NCBI RefSeq assembly: GCF_963082655.1
Contig: NC_081552.1
Location: 52,925,947-52,989,946, forward strand
Length of the DNA: 64,000 bases
DNA from: Stomoxys calcitrans
Lineage: Eukaryota; Arthropoda; Insecta; Diptera; Muscidae
Direction of reading: 5' to 3'
Made by a program: the position numbers and the translations under genes. This document shows positions 46,946 through 56,768 of this stretch, piece after piece. The stretch's first letter is position 1. The number at the start of each line of letters is the position of its first letter. A model generated the notes under the pieces. The model was given only the letters and a program-made list of their open reading frames with translations. It ran no database searches and was not told where the DNA came from.

Positions 46946-47087
46946 AGAAAAAATCAAAATCTTGATTTTTTTTCTTCGATTATAATTTTTTTATACATTT
47001 CATTAATTACACATATCGTAAAGCCTCAACGCTCATAGGGCTTTATTGAGGCAAATTAACTATTTCATTTCTTATAATAACAAAAAA

Positions 47088-47557
47088 CAAGTAAAAGCCG
47101 GGCCGAATCTTGGCCCGATTCTGCTAAAAATGTATACAAATTAAATATTGTTGAAAGGCGTAATTTTATTCAAACATACAAATTCCTGTCAAACCAACAA
47201 AAATCAAAGCTTCTAGGAACCGAACATGGATGATCGAGAGACCGGTTTAAATGTACGCAAAAAATATAACGTTTGAGATGTTTTAAGGACAAACAAAATA
47301 CCTTTATCACTAAGTTTTTCTTTTATTGTAATTTGTAGTATTTGTGCAAAATTTCAAGCGGTTAGATTTACTCCTTCGAAAGTTAGCGTGTTTTCGACTC
47401 AGACGGACGGACGGACGGACATGGTTAGATCGACGTTAAATGTCATGACGATCAAGAACATATATACTTTAAGGGGTCTTAGACAAATATTTTGAGGAGT
47501 TACAAACAGAATGACGAAATTAGTACACCCCCATCTTATGGTGGAGGGTATAAAAAT
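47088..47557 (-). mobile_element. Short family A element, minus strand
   Basis: Left edge AACAAGTAAAAGCCGGGCCGAATC; right edge AGTACACCCCCATCTTATGG and GGAGGGTATAAAAA. Only about 470 bp: the array is nearly gone and the middle holds unrelated AT-rich sequence. Confidence 0.7.
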
Positions 47558-47569
47558 AATGTATATTAT

Positions 47570-47935
47570 AAAACGGTTAAGGGGTTTATAAAGGCGATTT
47601 TGTGGTACATATTACGGCCAAACGGTTGAATGGATTTTAACAAAATTGGCATCAGTCGAAAGCGATTTTTCCAGAGACGCAACGAAAATATATGAAAACT
47701 AATTTTCCTTAAAGTAGTCATGAAAATGACTAAAAGAAGAAGAAACATAAACACAGCACAGAAAATTGTTGTTGTTTTTTCCTAAAGCATTCGTTATGGG
47801 TGTGAATGCAAAACCATAGGTGGGAGCTTTAGTGGTGAGAGTAAGAAAAACAAACGTTGCGTGAGAATGAGTATCACTATTTAAGTGAGGGTGTTGTGGG
47901 GGTGTAATGTGCGTGGGCCTTCTTGACATGTAAGT
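47570..47935 (-). repeat. Repeat D, inverted copy
   Basis: Complementary order of the landmarks at 42,700-43,510 (tggtacatattacggcc ... gtggtgagagtaag ... gggtgttgtgggg). Confidence 0.6.
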
Positions 47936-48116
47936 CAGTCAGTTGCTTAAGGCTCGGCTTTTGCGTGCGAAGCATTTGCACTTTTGTTGTTTGTATATGT
48001 TTTGCGAGGCTGCACAACCATACAAAAAATTTTATAACTACAGGTGATAATTTGTAATTTGTTTAAATTGGCCACTGCGTGGCTTCAAGTTGTATTATCT
48101 GAATAAAATGAAAAGA

Positions 48117-49307
48117 AAAACAAGAGCGTGCTGAGTTTGGCCGGGCCGAATCTTATTTATTTTCTTTGTGCGGTACCTCTTTTTAGGCAAACAAAGAATA
48201 ATGAATAAGAACTTTGTTATTGGAGCTATATTAAGTTATAGTCCGATTCGAACCATAAATAAATTGAATGCTGAACATCGTAGAAGTCATTGTGTAATAT
48301 TTCAGTCAATTCGGATAAGAATTGCGCCCTCTAAAAGCTGAAGAAGTCAAGACCCAAGATCGGTTTGTATGACAGCTGTATCATGTTATAGACCGATTTG
48401 AACCATACATAGAGCAGTTGCTGAAAACTGTTATAAAACACCGCGTGCAAAATTACAGCCAAATCGGATAAGAATTGCGCCCTCTAAAAGCTGAAGAAAT
48501 CAAGACCCAATATCGGTTGGTGTGGCATCTGTATCAGGATATAGACCGATTCGAACCATACTTAGCACAATTGTTGGAGGTGATGCCAAAACACCACGTG
48601 CAAACAAAATTGCAAAAAATCAAATCGGACGAGACTTGCGCCCTCTAGAGGCTCAAGAATTCAAGACCCAAGATCGGTTTATTTGGCAGCTGCACAAAAC
48701 GTGGTGCTTGCTTTCGACAGACAGATGGAAGGACATAGCTAGATCGACTTAAAATGTCATGACGATATGTTGGATATCATAACAAAACACGTCGTGCAAA
48801 ATTTCATTCCAATCGGATAAGAATTGCACACTCTAGAGGCTCAAGAAGTCAAGATCCCAGATCGGTTTATATGGCAGCTATATCAGGTTATGGACCGGTT
48901 TGAACCATACTTGGCACAGTTGTTGGATATGTTAACAAAACACGTCGTGCAAAATTTCATTCCAATCGGATAAGAATTGCACACTCTAGAGGCTGAAGAA
49001 GTCAAGACCCAAGATCGGTTTATATGGCAGCTATATCAAAACGTGGACCGATATGGCCCATTTACAATACCAACCGACCTACACCAATAAGAAGTATTTG
49101 TGCAAAATTTCAAGCCGCTAGCTTTACTCCTTCGGAAGTTAGCGTGCTTTCGACAGACAGACGGACGGACATGGCTATATCGGCATAAAATGTCACGACG
49201 ATCAAGAATATATATACTTTATGGGGTCTGAGACGATTTTTCGAGTAGTTAATAACAGAATGACGAAATTAGTATACCCCCCATCCTATGGTGGAGGGTA
49301 TAAAAAT
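48117..49307 (-). mobile_element. Family A element, chimeric: two copies fused
   Basis: It begins with the 3' end complement (GCGTGCTGAGTTTGGCC). At 48,720-48,769 it reaches a 5' block (GACAGACAGATGG, catgacgat) but then jumps straight into body units again (atgttggatatcataac), ending with a proper 5' end at 49,280-49,307. This is best read as recombination between two copies. Confidence 0.75.
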
Positions 49308-50333
49308 GTGTAAGAACTGTAAAAAAATATTACTCCATTATCTGGAAAAAATCGATTATCCGTTATGTATCCGGTCCTGAGCATCACGGGTAATCGAGGT
49401 CCGACTGTAGGTCAAATCATTTAATGTTTAGGTAAAGGTGCTATACGTGCCGATATCCGATTTTACTTCTAGAAGGCGCATTTCCTTTCCTTATTAGCTT
49501 AAATGTTGTACTAGGATTCTCCTAAAGACCTTCAACAAGAATACCAAGTATGACCTATGAAAACCAATCTTTCGATTTTACTTCTTGATCACGTTCAGGA
49601 AGCAACATGTATCCAAATACATGTATAAAAAATCCATAGGGATTATTTACACATTTTAATATCTTCCAAAATTTAATTTATGCGTATAGTTTTGTTCACC
49701 ACTATGCTTCAAAGTAATTAGTATTTTTATAGCCTCCAGCATACACTGAAAAAATAAAATTGGTTTCATTCACGAAATCAATTGATAGAATTAATTTTTT
49801 ATTTGAAATTGCTTGAATCACGAAAATTATAATATAATATTTAGTAAATAAAAGCGAGTTACGTTCAGCCGGGCAAAATCTTAATTAAATACCCTGCACC
49901 ATGGACCGAATGGTGCAAGTTCTTTAAATGACTTTTTTAAATATAAAGGAGCTATAGCAGGTTATTGACCGCTCTGTCCATGTCAGTTAGAAGTCTTAAG
50001 AAAATACCACTGTAAAATTTAAGGCACATCGGCTAGTAATTGAGCCGCCTTTGGGAGGTCGGTCTATACACTCAAAAAAATTTGAACCTCAAAACTAGTT
50101 AAAATGAACTAAATTTGGGAAATATTGAACTTACTATGGCGCTAAAGAATAATATGTTCGTTGCGTGTTCCAACATTTCTTTATAGCTATACATAGTATT
50201 AGTCCATATTAGTCCACTTTCAACTTCCCACAGGTACAATATGAACTAAAGAGTATTGAAATTGAAAAATAAAATTATTGAAAAAATTCGCTTCTTTCAA
50301 TCACTCCGGAGCATCCAATTGGACACATCTTAA

Positions 50334-51824
50334 TTACTCATCCCATTTACTTCCGCCTGTCTTCCATCCCCACACAATCAATTGCTTAGCTATTGTGAAG
50401 AATACAAATTCAATATGAAATATTGCAATTATAAATTCAATAAAACTACCTTTTGTCCAGCCGAGTATTGAACCAATAATCTTCTGTTTACAAGGAAGAC
50501 GCTCTACGCATTGATCCACATCAGTTTTGTTTGAGTCTTCGACTATTTTTCCCTTCCAATGTTTACTAACAACACAAAAACAAAACATTTTATACCCTCC
50601 ACCATAAGATGGGGGGTATACTAATTTCGTCATTCTGGTTGTAACTACTCGAAATATTCGTCAGAGACCCCATAAAGTATATATATTCTTGATCGTCGTG
50701 AAATTTTATGTCGATCTAGCCATGTCCGTCCGTCCGTCTGTCTGTCGAAAGCACGCTAACTTCCGAAGGAGTAAAGCTAGCTGCTTGAAATTTTGCACAA
50801 ATACTTCTTATTAGTGTAGGTCGGTTGGTATTGTAAATGGGCCATATCGGTCCATGTTTTGATATAGCTGCCATATAAACCGATCTTGAGTCTTGACTTC
50901 TTGAGCCTTTAGAGGGCGCAATTCTTATCCGATTGGGATGAAATTTTGCACGACGTATTTTGTTATGACATCCAACAACTATGCCAAGTATGGTTCAAAT
51001 CGGTCCATAACCTGATATAGCTGCCATATAAACCGATCTGGGCTCTTGACTTCTTGAGCCTCTAGAGTGCGTAATTCTTATCCGATTGGGATGAATTTTT
51101 GCACGACGTGTTTTGTTACGATATCCAATAATTGTGCCAAGTATGGTTCAAATCGGTCAATATCCTTATATAGCTGTCATATAAACCGATCTTGGGTCTT
51201 GACTTCTTGAGCCTCTAGAGGGCGCAATTCTTATCCAATTTTGCCACGTAGTATTTTGTTATGATATCCAACAACTGTGCCAAATATGGTTCAAATCGGT
51301 TCATAACCTGATATAGCTGTCATATAAACAGATCTGGGGACTTGACTTCTTGAGCTACTAGAGGGCGCCATTCCTATCCGATTTGGCTGAAATTTCGCAA
51401 GACTTTCAACAGCTATGTCAAATAAAGTACAAGTTGGTTCATAACCTGATATAGCTGTCATATAAACCTATCTGGGATCTTGACTTCTTGAGCCTCTAGA
51501 GGTACGACGGATTCTCTCATGACCATCAACATACGTGTTTTATTATGGTCTAAATGGGTCTTTAACCCGATACAGCTCGCATATAAATCGATCTCTCTAT
51601 TTAACTTCTTGAGCCCTCAAAGGGTGCAATTCTTATTCGAATTGGCTGACATTTTATACAGGTCTCCAACTTATAATTTATTTGTGGTCCCAACCGGACC
51701 ATTTCTTGATATCGCTCTATCCTTTTTTGCCTAAGAAGAGATGCCGGGAGGGTATATAAGATTCGGCCCGGCCGAACTTAGCACGCTTTTACTTGTTTTA
51801 CTTCTTTTCATCGAAGAAAGCCAT
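50334..51824 (-). CDS. Predicted two-exon gene, 84-residue protein of unknown function
   Basis: Exon 1 is 51,824-51,802 (MAFFDEK plus two bases) and ends at a donor AA|GTAAAA. Exon 2 is 50,565-50,334, starting after the acceptor TTTTTGTGTTGTTAG. Joined, the frame is kept: 255 nt, 84 residues and a TAA stop. The protein starts MAFFDEKNKHWKGKIVED, has Cys27 and Cys33 in the VDQCVERLPCKQK region, then GSILGWTKGS and a hydrophobic stretch (about residues 49-73, FIEFIIAIFHIEFVFFTIAK), and ends KTGGSKWDE. One membrane or amphipathic helix is likely. A family A element now fills the intron in the opposite orientation; without it only ~30 nt would remain, shorter than usual fly introns, so some intron was probably lost or the splice sites are not as drawn. 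TATAAATA lies at 51,860-51,853, only ~30 bp before the ATG. I do not recognise the family. Composition is clearly more protein-like than the surrounding repeats. Confidence 0.5.
50590..51795 (+). mobile_element. Family A element, full length, inside the intron of the small gene
   Basis: From TTATACCCTCCACCATAAG to TTCGGCCCGGCCGAAC, GCACGCTTTTACTTG. It lies between T-runs (aaaacatt / ttttactt), in keeping with TT-directed insertion of Helentron-type elements. A late deletion removes part of the last units near 51,500 and 51,750. Confidence 0.85.
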
Positions 51825-52765
51825 GATTATTTTGTTTAGCTTTGTAATGTTCTATTTATAGACACAATGTCACACCATTAGAAGTGTGTTTATTAAATTG
51901 TTCTTAATTTCGAGCATGTATTAGTGAACTCAATATATGGGAATGGGAGTGAACGTTTTAGTTATATTTTCTTTTAGTAGTTCATTCAGTAAATGGTATT
52001 GTTAACGATGATATGGTTTAGCCAATGTTTAGTAAAATTCTCGATTATTTCAAAAATAATCGTTTAAGAAAAATTACTAACTCCACCTGAATTGTAAGAT
52101 ATTTTATCTATACTCACGAGTAGCTAGTTTTATTCGCACAACGTTTATTTTCTCTCTCTTTAGGAATTTTTAACTAATCGTGGGTAAATATCATGGACTA
52201 ACGAGTATTATGTAATTAACTCCTATTTACGATAAGCATTTTTCTGAGTGTATGGGAGTGACATCAAGTTATGAACCGATTTAGATCAGCCTTAGCTTGG
52301 AAGTCGAAACAAAACTCTACGTTCAAAATGTCAGTCAAATCGGAAAGTAAATGCGTCAGATCGAGAGATCGTTTTATATGGGAGCTATATCAGGTTTGGG
52401 ATCGATTTGAACCATACTTTGCTTGGAAGAAGTAGAAAAACATTTCATGCAAAATTTCAATCACATCATCTTCTAGAGGCTCAATAAGTCAAATATGAAG
52501 ATCGGTTTTTATGACTGCTATAACAGATAATAGATCGATTTGGACCATACTTGGCATATTGGTTGAATGGTTGAGTCATGCCAAATTAACCACGTACAAA
52601 AGCTTAGCTCAATCGGATAAGAATTGCGCCCTGTGGAGGCTCAAGAAGTCAAATTGTGGGAACGGTATATATGGCAGCTTTATCAGATTATAGGTCGATT
52701 TAGACCATACTTGGCACAGTTGTTGGAGGTCACAACAAAAGACCACGTGCGAATTTTTACCAAAA

Positions 52766-52964
52766 TATTAATTTGAGACCCAATATATAGCTTAAATAAT
52801 TTAACAGGATATTGTCCCGATTTCGACAATCGGTTTTAACTGCTATTTATATCCATAAAATACTACACACACAAACTGAAATCTTTAACCAAATCTTATT
52901 TTTAAATGCATTTGAAGAAAATAAATTTTGAGCAATTTTTATAAAAAACCACCTACATTCTGCT
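52766..52964. other. No recognisable feature
   Basis: AT-rich, between a family A remnant and a SINE. Confidence 0.4.
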
Positions 52965-53155
52965 CAAGTGGCTCGGCTATAAAAACGTGACCGAAAATCG
53001 TTTTTATAGCCGAGTCTGAAGGGCGTACCTCACAAAAGTCGCCAGCATTAGGAGTGGATAACCCCCTCTGATAATTGTATCTGATGTTCTTGCCAGGATT
53101 CGAACCCAGGCGCTCAGCGTCATTGGCGGACATGCTAACGACTGCGCTACCTCCA
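52965..53155 (-). mobile_element. tRNA-derived SINE, minus strand
   Basis: Body words (ttttatagccgagtctgaag, cctcacaaaagtcgccagc), the B box complement (AGGATTCGAACCCAGGCG) at 53,095-53,112 and the A-box side (GCTAACGACTGCGCTACC) at 53,132-53,150. A short piece around ctcggctataaaaacg is repeated inverted at 52,970-53,025. The 12-bp satellite begins directly at the SINE head. Confidence 0.75.
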
Positions 53156-54006
53156 TTTAGTACTACATTTAGTACTACATTTAGTACCACATTTAGTACT
53201 GCATTTAGTACTACATTCAGTACTACATTTAATACTACATTTAGACCTACATTTGGTACAATATTGAGTACTACATTTGGTTCCATATTTAGTACAACAT
53301 TTAGTGCTACATTTCGTAATACATTTATTACTACATTCAGTACTACGTATATATTTAGTACTACATTTAGTTCTACATTTGGTACTACATTTAGTACTAC
53401 AATTAGTACTACATGTAGTACTACATTTGGTACTACATTTAATAATACCTTTAATAATACATTTAGTACTACATTTAATACTATATTTAGTACTACAGTC
53501 AGTGATACAATTAGTAATACATTTAGTACTATATTTAATACTACATTTAGTACTTCATTTAGTACTACATTTCGTACTACATTAAGTACTACATTAAGTA
53601 CTACATTTAGTACCGCATTTAATACTGCATTTAGTACTATATTTGAAACTACATTTAGTACTATTTTTAGCACTACATTTAGTGGTACATTTTGTAATAC
53701 ATTTAGTACAACATTCAGTACTACATGTAGTACTAGATTTAGTACTACATTTGGTATTACATTTAGTACTACATTTAGTACTACATTCGGTACTACATTT
53801 AGTACTACATTCGGTACTACATTTAGTACTACATTTGGTACCATATTTAGTACCACATTTAGTGATACAGTTAGTAATACATTTAGTACTTCATTTAGTA
53901 TTATATTTGAAACTAAATTTAGTACTACATTTAATACTACATTTAGTACTACATTAAGTACTACATTTGGGACAACATTTAGTACTACCTTTAGTACTAC
54001 AAATCA
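53156..54006. repeat. 12-bp satellite, TTTAGTACTACA, about 70 copies
   Basis: The unit tttagtactaca runs in constant phase for about 850 bp with substitutions spread throughout (ggtactaca, aatactaca, agtaataca variants) and only rare changes of length. Because 12 is divisible by three, long ORFs open on both strands (313 codons TFSTTFST-like, 305 codons VLNVVLNV-like). These are not genes. A second, short array is at 54,172-54,203 plus 55,510-55,545, with a transposon in it. Confidence 0.9.
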
Positions 54007-54170
54007 AAAACCGTAGTACACATAGCTCTAAAGGACTTGAACTTTTTGACAACAGTTTAATATTTTTTTAATCTCCATTATAAAAATCATTTTAGGGTGT
54101 AGCGGAGCATACTGGGCCAGCTAGGTATGCAAATATTTTTGCCCACCACAATTCTATGTATGCTTAAATA
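54007..54170 (+). mobile_element. Family C-like 3' end, first of a tandem pair
   Basis: caaaaaccgtagtacacatag leads to ttttagggtgtagcggagc and ACTGGGCCAGCTAGGTATGC, a variant of the CAGCTAG terminus. The same segment recurs at 55,546-55,606 plus 56,595-56,712, there split by family A. Confidence 0.5.
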
Positions 54171-54203
54171 AAATTAATACTACTTTTGGTAATACACTTT
54201 GTA

Positions 54204-55509
54204 AAGAGTGATTTGTTAAGAGCTTGATAACTTTTTTTTTAAAAAAAACGCATAAAATTTGCAAAATCTCATCGGTTCTTTATTTGAAACGTTAGATTGG
54301 TCCATGACATTTACTTTTTGAAGATAATTTCATTTAAATGTTGACCGCGGCTGCGTCTTAGGTGGTCCATTCGGAAAGTCCAATTTTGGGCAACTTTTTC
54401 GAGCATTTCGGCCGGAATAGCCCGAATTTCTTCGGAAATGTTGTCTTCCAAAGCTGGAATAGTTGCTGGCTTATTTCTGTAGACTTTAGACTTGACGTAG
54501 CCCCACAAAAAATAGTCTAAAGGCGTCAAATCGCATGATCTTGGTGGCCAACTTACCGGTCCATTTCTTGAGATGAATTGTTCTCCGAAGTTTTCCCTTA
54601 AAATGGCCATAGAATCGCGAGCTGTGTGGCATGTAGCGCCATCTTGTTGAAACCACATGTCAACCAAGTTCAGTTCTTCCATTTTTGGCAACAAAAAGTT
54701 TGTTAGCATCGAACGATAGCGATCGCCATTCACCGTAACGTTGCGTCCAACAGCATCTTTGAAAAAATACGGTCCAATGATTCCACCAGCGTACAAACCA
54801 CACCAAACAGTGCATTTTTCGGGATGCATGGGCAGTTCTTGAACGGCTTCTGGTTGCTCTTCACTCCAAATGCGGCAATTTTGCTTATTTACGTAGCCAT
54901 TCAACCAGAAATGAGCCTCATCGCTGAACAAAATTTGTCGATAAAAAAGCGGATTTTCTGCCAACTTTTCTAGGGCCCATTCACTGAAAATTCGACGTTG
55001 TGGCAGATCGTTCGGCTTCAGTTCTTGCACGAGCTGTATTTTATACGGTTTTACACCAAGATCTTTGCGTAAAATCTTCCATGTGGTCGAATAACACAAA
55101 CCCAATTGCTGCGAACGGCGACGAATCGACATTTCACGGTCTTCAGCAACACTCTCAGAAACAGACGCAATATTCTCTTCTGTACGCACTGTACGCATTC
55201 GTGTGGTTGGTTTAATGTTCAATAAAGTAAACTGAGTGCGAAACTTGGTCACAATCGCATTAATTGTTTGCTCACTTGGTCGATTATGTAGACCATAAAT
55301 CGGACGTAAAGCGCGAAACACATTTCGAACCGAACACTGATTTTGGTAATAAAATTCAATGATTTGCAAGCGTTGCTCGTTAGTAAGTCTATTCATGATG
55401 AAATGTCAAAGCATACTGAGCATCTTTCTCTTTGACACCATGTCTGAAATCCCACGTGATCTGTCAAATACTAATGCATGAAAATCCTAACCTCAAAAAA
55501 ATCACCCTT
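54204..55509 (-). mobile_element. Full-length DD41D mariner-like transposon
   Basis: Ends: AAGAGTGATTTGTTAAGAGC on the left and, read inward from the right, AAGGGTGATTTTTTTGAGGT. These are imperfect inverted repeats, flanked by TA at 54,202-54,203 and 55,510-55,511. It lies in a short 12-bp array; removing it and one TA restores the array. It holds one intact transposase gene. At 1.3 kb it has normal mariner size. Confidence 0.9.
54311..55396 (-). CDS. Mariner-like transposase, DD41D, intact (361 aa)
   Basis: The enzyme cuts and re-joins transposon ends at TA sites in the nucleus. An N-terminal double helix-turn-helix region spans about residues 1-125 (RLQIIEFYYQNQCSVRNVF; later SQQLGLCYSTTWKILRKDL). 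The catalytic Asp residues are D159 (LFSDEAHFW), D252 (FQQDGATCH) and D294 (TPLDYFLWG). Forty-one residues separate D252 and D294, so it is DD41D rather than the DD34D of classical mariners. The usual WVPHEL and YSPDLAPSDY motifs are replaced by LKPNDLPQRRIFSEW and PRSCDLTPLDY. DD41D elements are known from tephritid flies (the rosa group). There are no stops or shifts over 1,086 nt. The start is the first ATG of the frame; the foldback relatives share it. It could be active, and could mobilise the two foldback copies. Confidence 0.95.
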   Translation of the reverse strand: MNRLTNEQRLQIIEFYYQNQCSVRNVFRALRPIYGLHNRPSEQTINAIVTKFRTQFTLLNIKPTTRMRTVRTEENIASVSESVAEDREMSIRRRSQQLGLCYSTTWKILRKDLGVKPYKIQLVQELKPNDLPQRRIFSEWALEKLAENPLFYRQILFSDEAHFWLNGYVNKQNCRIWSEEQPEAVQELPMHPEKCTVWCGLYAGGIIGPYFFKDAVGRNVTVNGDRYRSMLTNFLLPKMEELNLVDMWFQQDGATCHTARDSMAILRENFGEQFISRNGPVSWPPRSCDLTPLDYFLWGYVKSKVYRNKPATIPALEDNISEEIRAIPAEMLEKVAQNWTFRMDHLRRSRGQHLNEIIFKK

Positions 55510-55545
55510 TACTACATTGAGTACAACATGTTCTACTACATCTCA

Positions 55546-56712
55546 AAAACCGTAGTACATATATCTCTAAAGATCTTTAACTTTTGGACAACAGCTTAAT
55601 ATTTTTTTTTATACCCTCTACCATGGAATGGGGGTATACTTATTTCATCATTCTGTTTGTAACACCTCGAAATATGCGTCTGAGACCCCATAAAGTTTAT
55701 ACATATATGCTTGATCGTCATGTCATTTTAAGTCGATCTAGCCATGTCCGTCCGTCTGTCTGTCGAAAGCACGCTAACTTTCGAAGGAGTTAAACTAGCC
55801 GCTTGAAATTTTGCACAAATACTTTTTATTAGTGTAAGTCGGTTGGGATTGTAAATGGGCCAAATCGGTCCATGTTTTGATATAGCTGCCATATAAACCG
55901 ATCTTGTGACTTGACTTCTTGAGCCTCTAGAGGGCGTAATTTTCTTTCGATTTGACTCAAATTTTGCACGTGGTGTTTTGGTATCACTTCCAGCAACTGC
56001 GCTATGTATGGTTCTAATCGGTCCAAGTTTTGATATAGCTGCCATATAAACCGATCTTGGGTCTTGAATTCTGGGCCCGCTAGAGGGCGCAATTCTCATC
56101 CGATTTGACTGAAATTTTGCATGAGGTGTTTTGTTATGACTTCCAATAACTGAGTATGGCGCAAATCTGTACATAACCTGATATAGCTGCCATATACACC
56201 GATCTGGGATCTTGACTTCTTGAGTCTCTAGAGGACGCAATTCTCATCCGACTTGGAAGCAACATTTTGTGCAACAACTTCTCTCATGACCTTCAACATA
56301 CGTGTCTAGTATGGTCTGCATAGATCAATAGCTAGATACAGCTCCCAAATAAACGGATCTCTCGATTTTGATTCTTGAGAAAATATTACACGATGACTTC
56401 TACAATGTTCAGCATTCATTTACAGTCCGAATAGGACTATAACTTGATAAAGCTCCAATAGCATAACAGCTCTTATTCAATATTCTTTGTTTGCCTAAAA
56501 AGAGATATCGCGCATAGAACTCGACAAATGCTGTCCATTGTGGAAGGTATATATAGATTCGGCACGGCCGAGCTTAGCACGCTCTTTATTGTTTTAATCT
56601 CCTTTATAAAAAATCATTTTTGGGGTGTAGCGGAACACACTGGGCCAGTTAGGTATGCAAATATTTTTGCCCATCACTATTCTATGTTCGCTTAAATAAA
56701 ATTATCAAGATG
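55546..56712 (+). mobile_element. Family C-like 3' end, second tandem copy, split by family A
   Basis: 55,546-55,606 (caaaaaccgtagtacatat ... cagcttaatattttt) and 56,595-56,712 (ttttaatctcctttataaaa ... ACTGGGCCAGTTAGGTATGC ... gcttaaataaaatta) together match 54,007-54,170 in order. The uninterrupted copy supplies the empty site for the family A insertion. Confidence 0.6.
55607..56594 (+). mobile_element. Family A element with paralogous empty site
   Basis: From TTATACCCTCTACCATGG to TTCGGCACGGCCGAGC and GCACGCTCTTTATTG. Comparison with the uninterrupted sequence at 54,050-54,075 puts both borders inside a run of T (taatatttttttaatctcc). This shows where the mobile unit starts and ends. The body has about five units. 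Confidence 0.85.
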
Positions 56713-56768
56713 TTTGTAATGGAAAAACCTCAAAAAATCAAAAAAAAACAAAAAAATAGAGATTTAAA

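Larger units (their letters stand above)
45481..49407. mobile_element. Pogo/Tigger-type DNA transposon shell, filled by nested repeats
   Basis: The left end CAATCGGACCTCCATTATCC and right-end complement CAGTCGGACCTCGATTACCC are inverted repeats, with TA at 45,479-45,480 and 49,408-49,409. These ends resemble those of pogo/Tigger elements. No transposase remains. The interior consists of family A copies at 45,784, 47,088 and 48,117, repeat D at 47,570 and a LOA scrap at 46,905. The element's own sequence is seen only near the edges. Confidence 0.55.
50069..52250. mobile_element. TA-flanked TIR element carrying a small gene
   Basis: Ends: CACTCAAAAAAATTTGAAC on the left, and on the right CACTCAGAAAAATGCTTATC read as the complement. 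TA duplications: the host family A sequence is restored exactly by deleting the element and one TA. Without the 1.2-kb family A insertion inside (50,590-51,795) it is about 976 bp. It has no transposase. It holds a two-exon ORF on the minus strand, listed separately. The same ends and TA flanks occur at 41,320-42,366, so this is a nonautonomous Tc1/mariner-like or related family. Confidence 0.6.
49855..52765 (-). mobile_element. Family A element split by a TIR element
   Basis: The left part 49,855-50,068 holds the 3' end complement (GCGAGTTACGTTCAGCCGGG) and the first units. The right part 52,251-52,765 continues the body (tatgggagtgacatcaag). Removing 50,069-52,250 and one TA restores ggtctatatgggag, the normal family A word. 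The 5' end is lost at the right. Confidence 0.7.

Noticed and set aside
52939..54016. Long ORFs (305 and 313 codons) on both strands
   Set aside because: Both come from the 12-bp satellite, whose length is divisible by three and which has no stop in several frames.
55728..56240. 170-codon minus-strand ORF
   Set aside because: Antisense reading of family A units, which share a register divisible by three.
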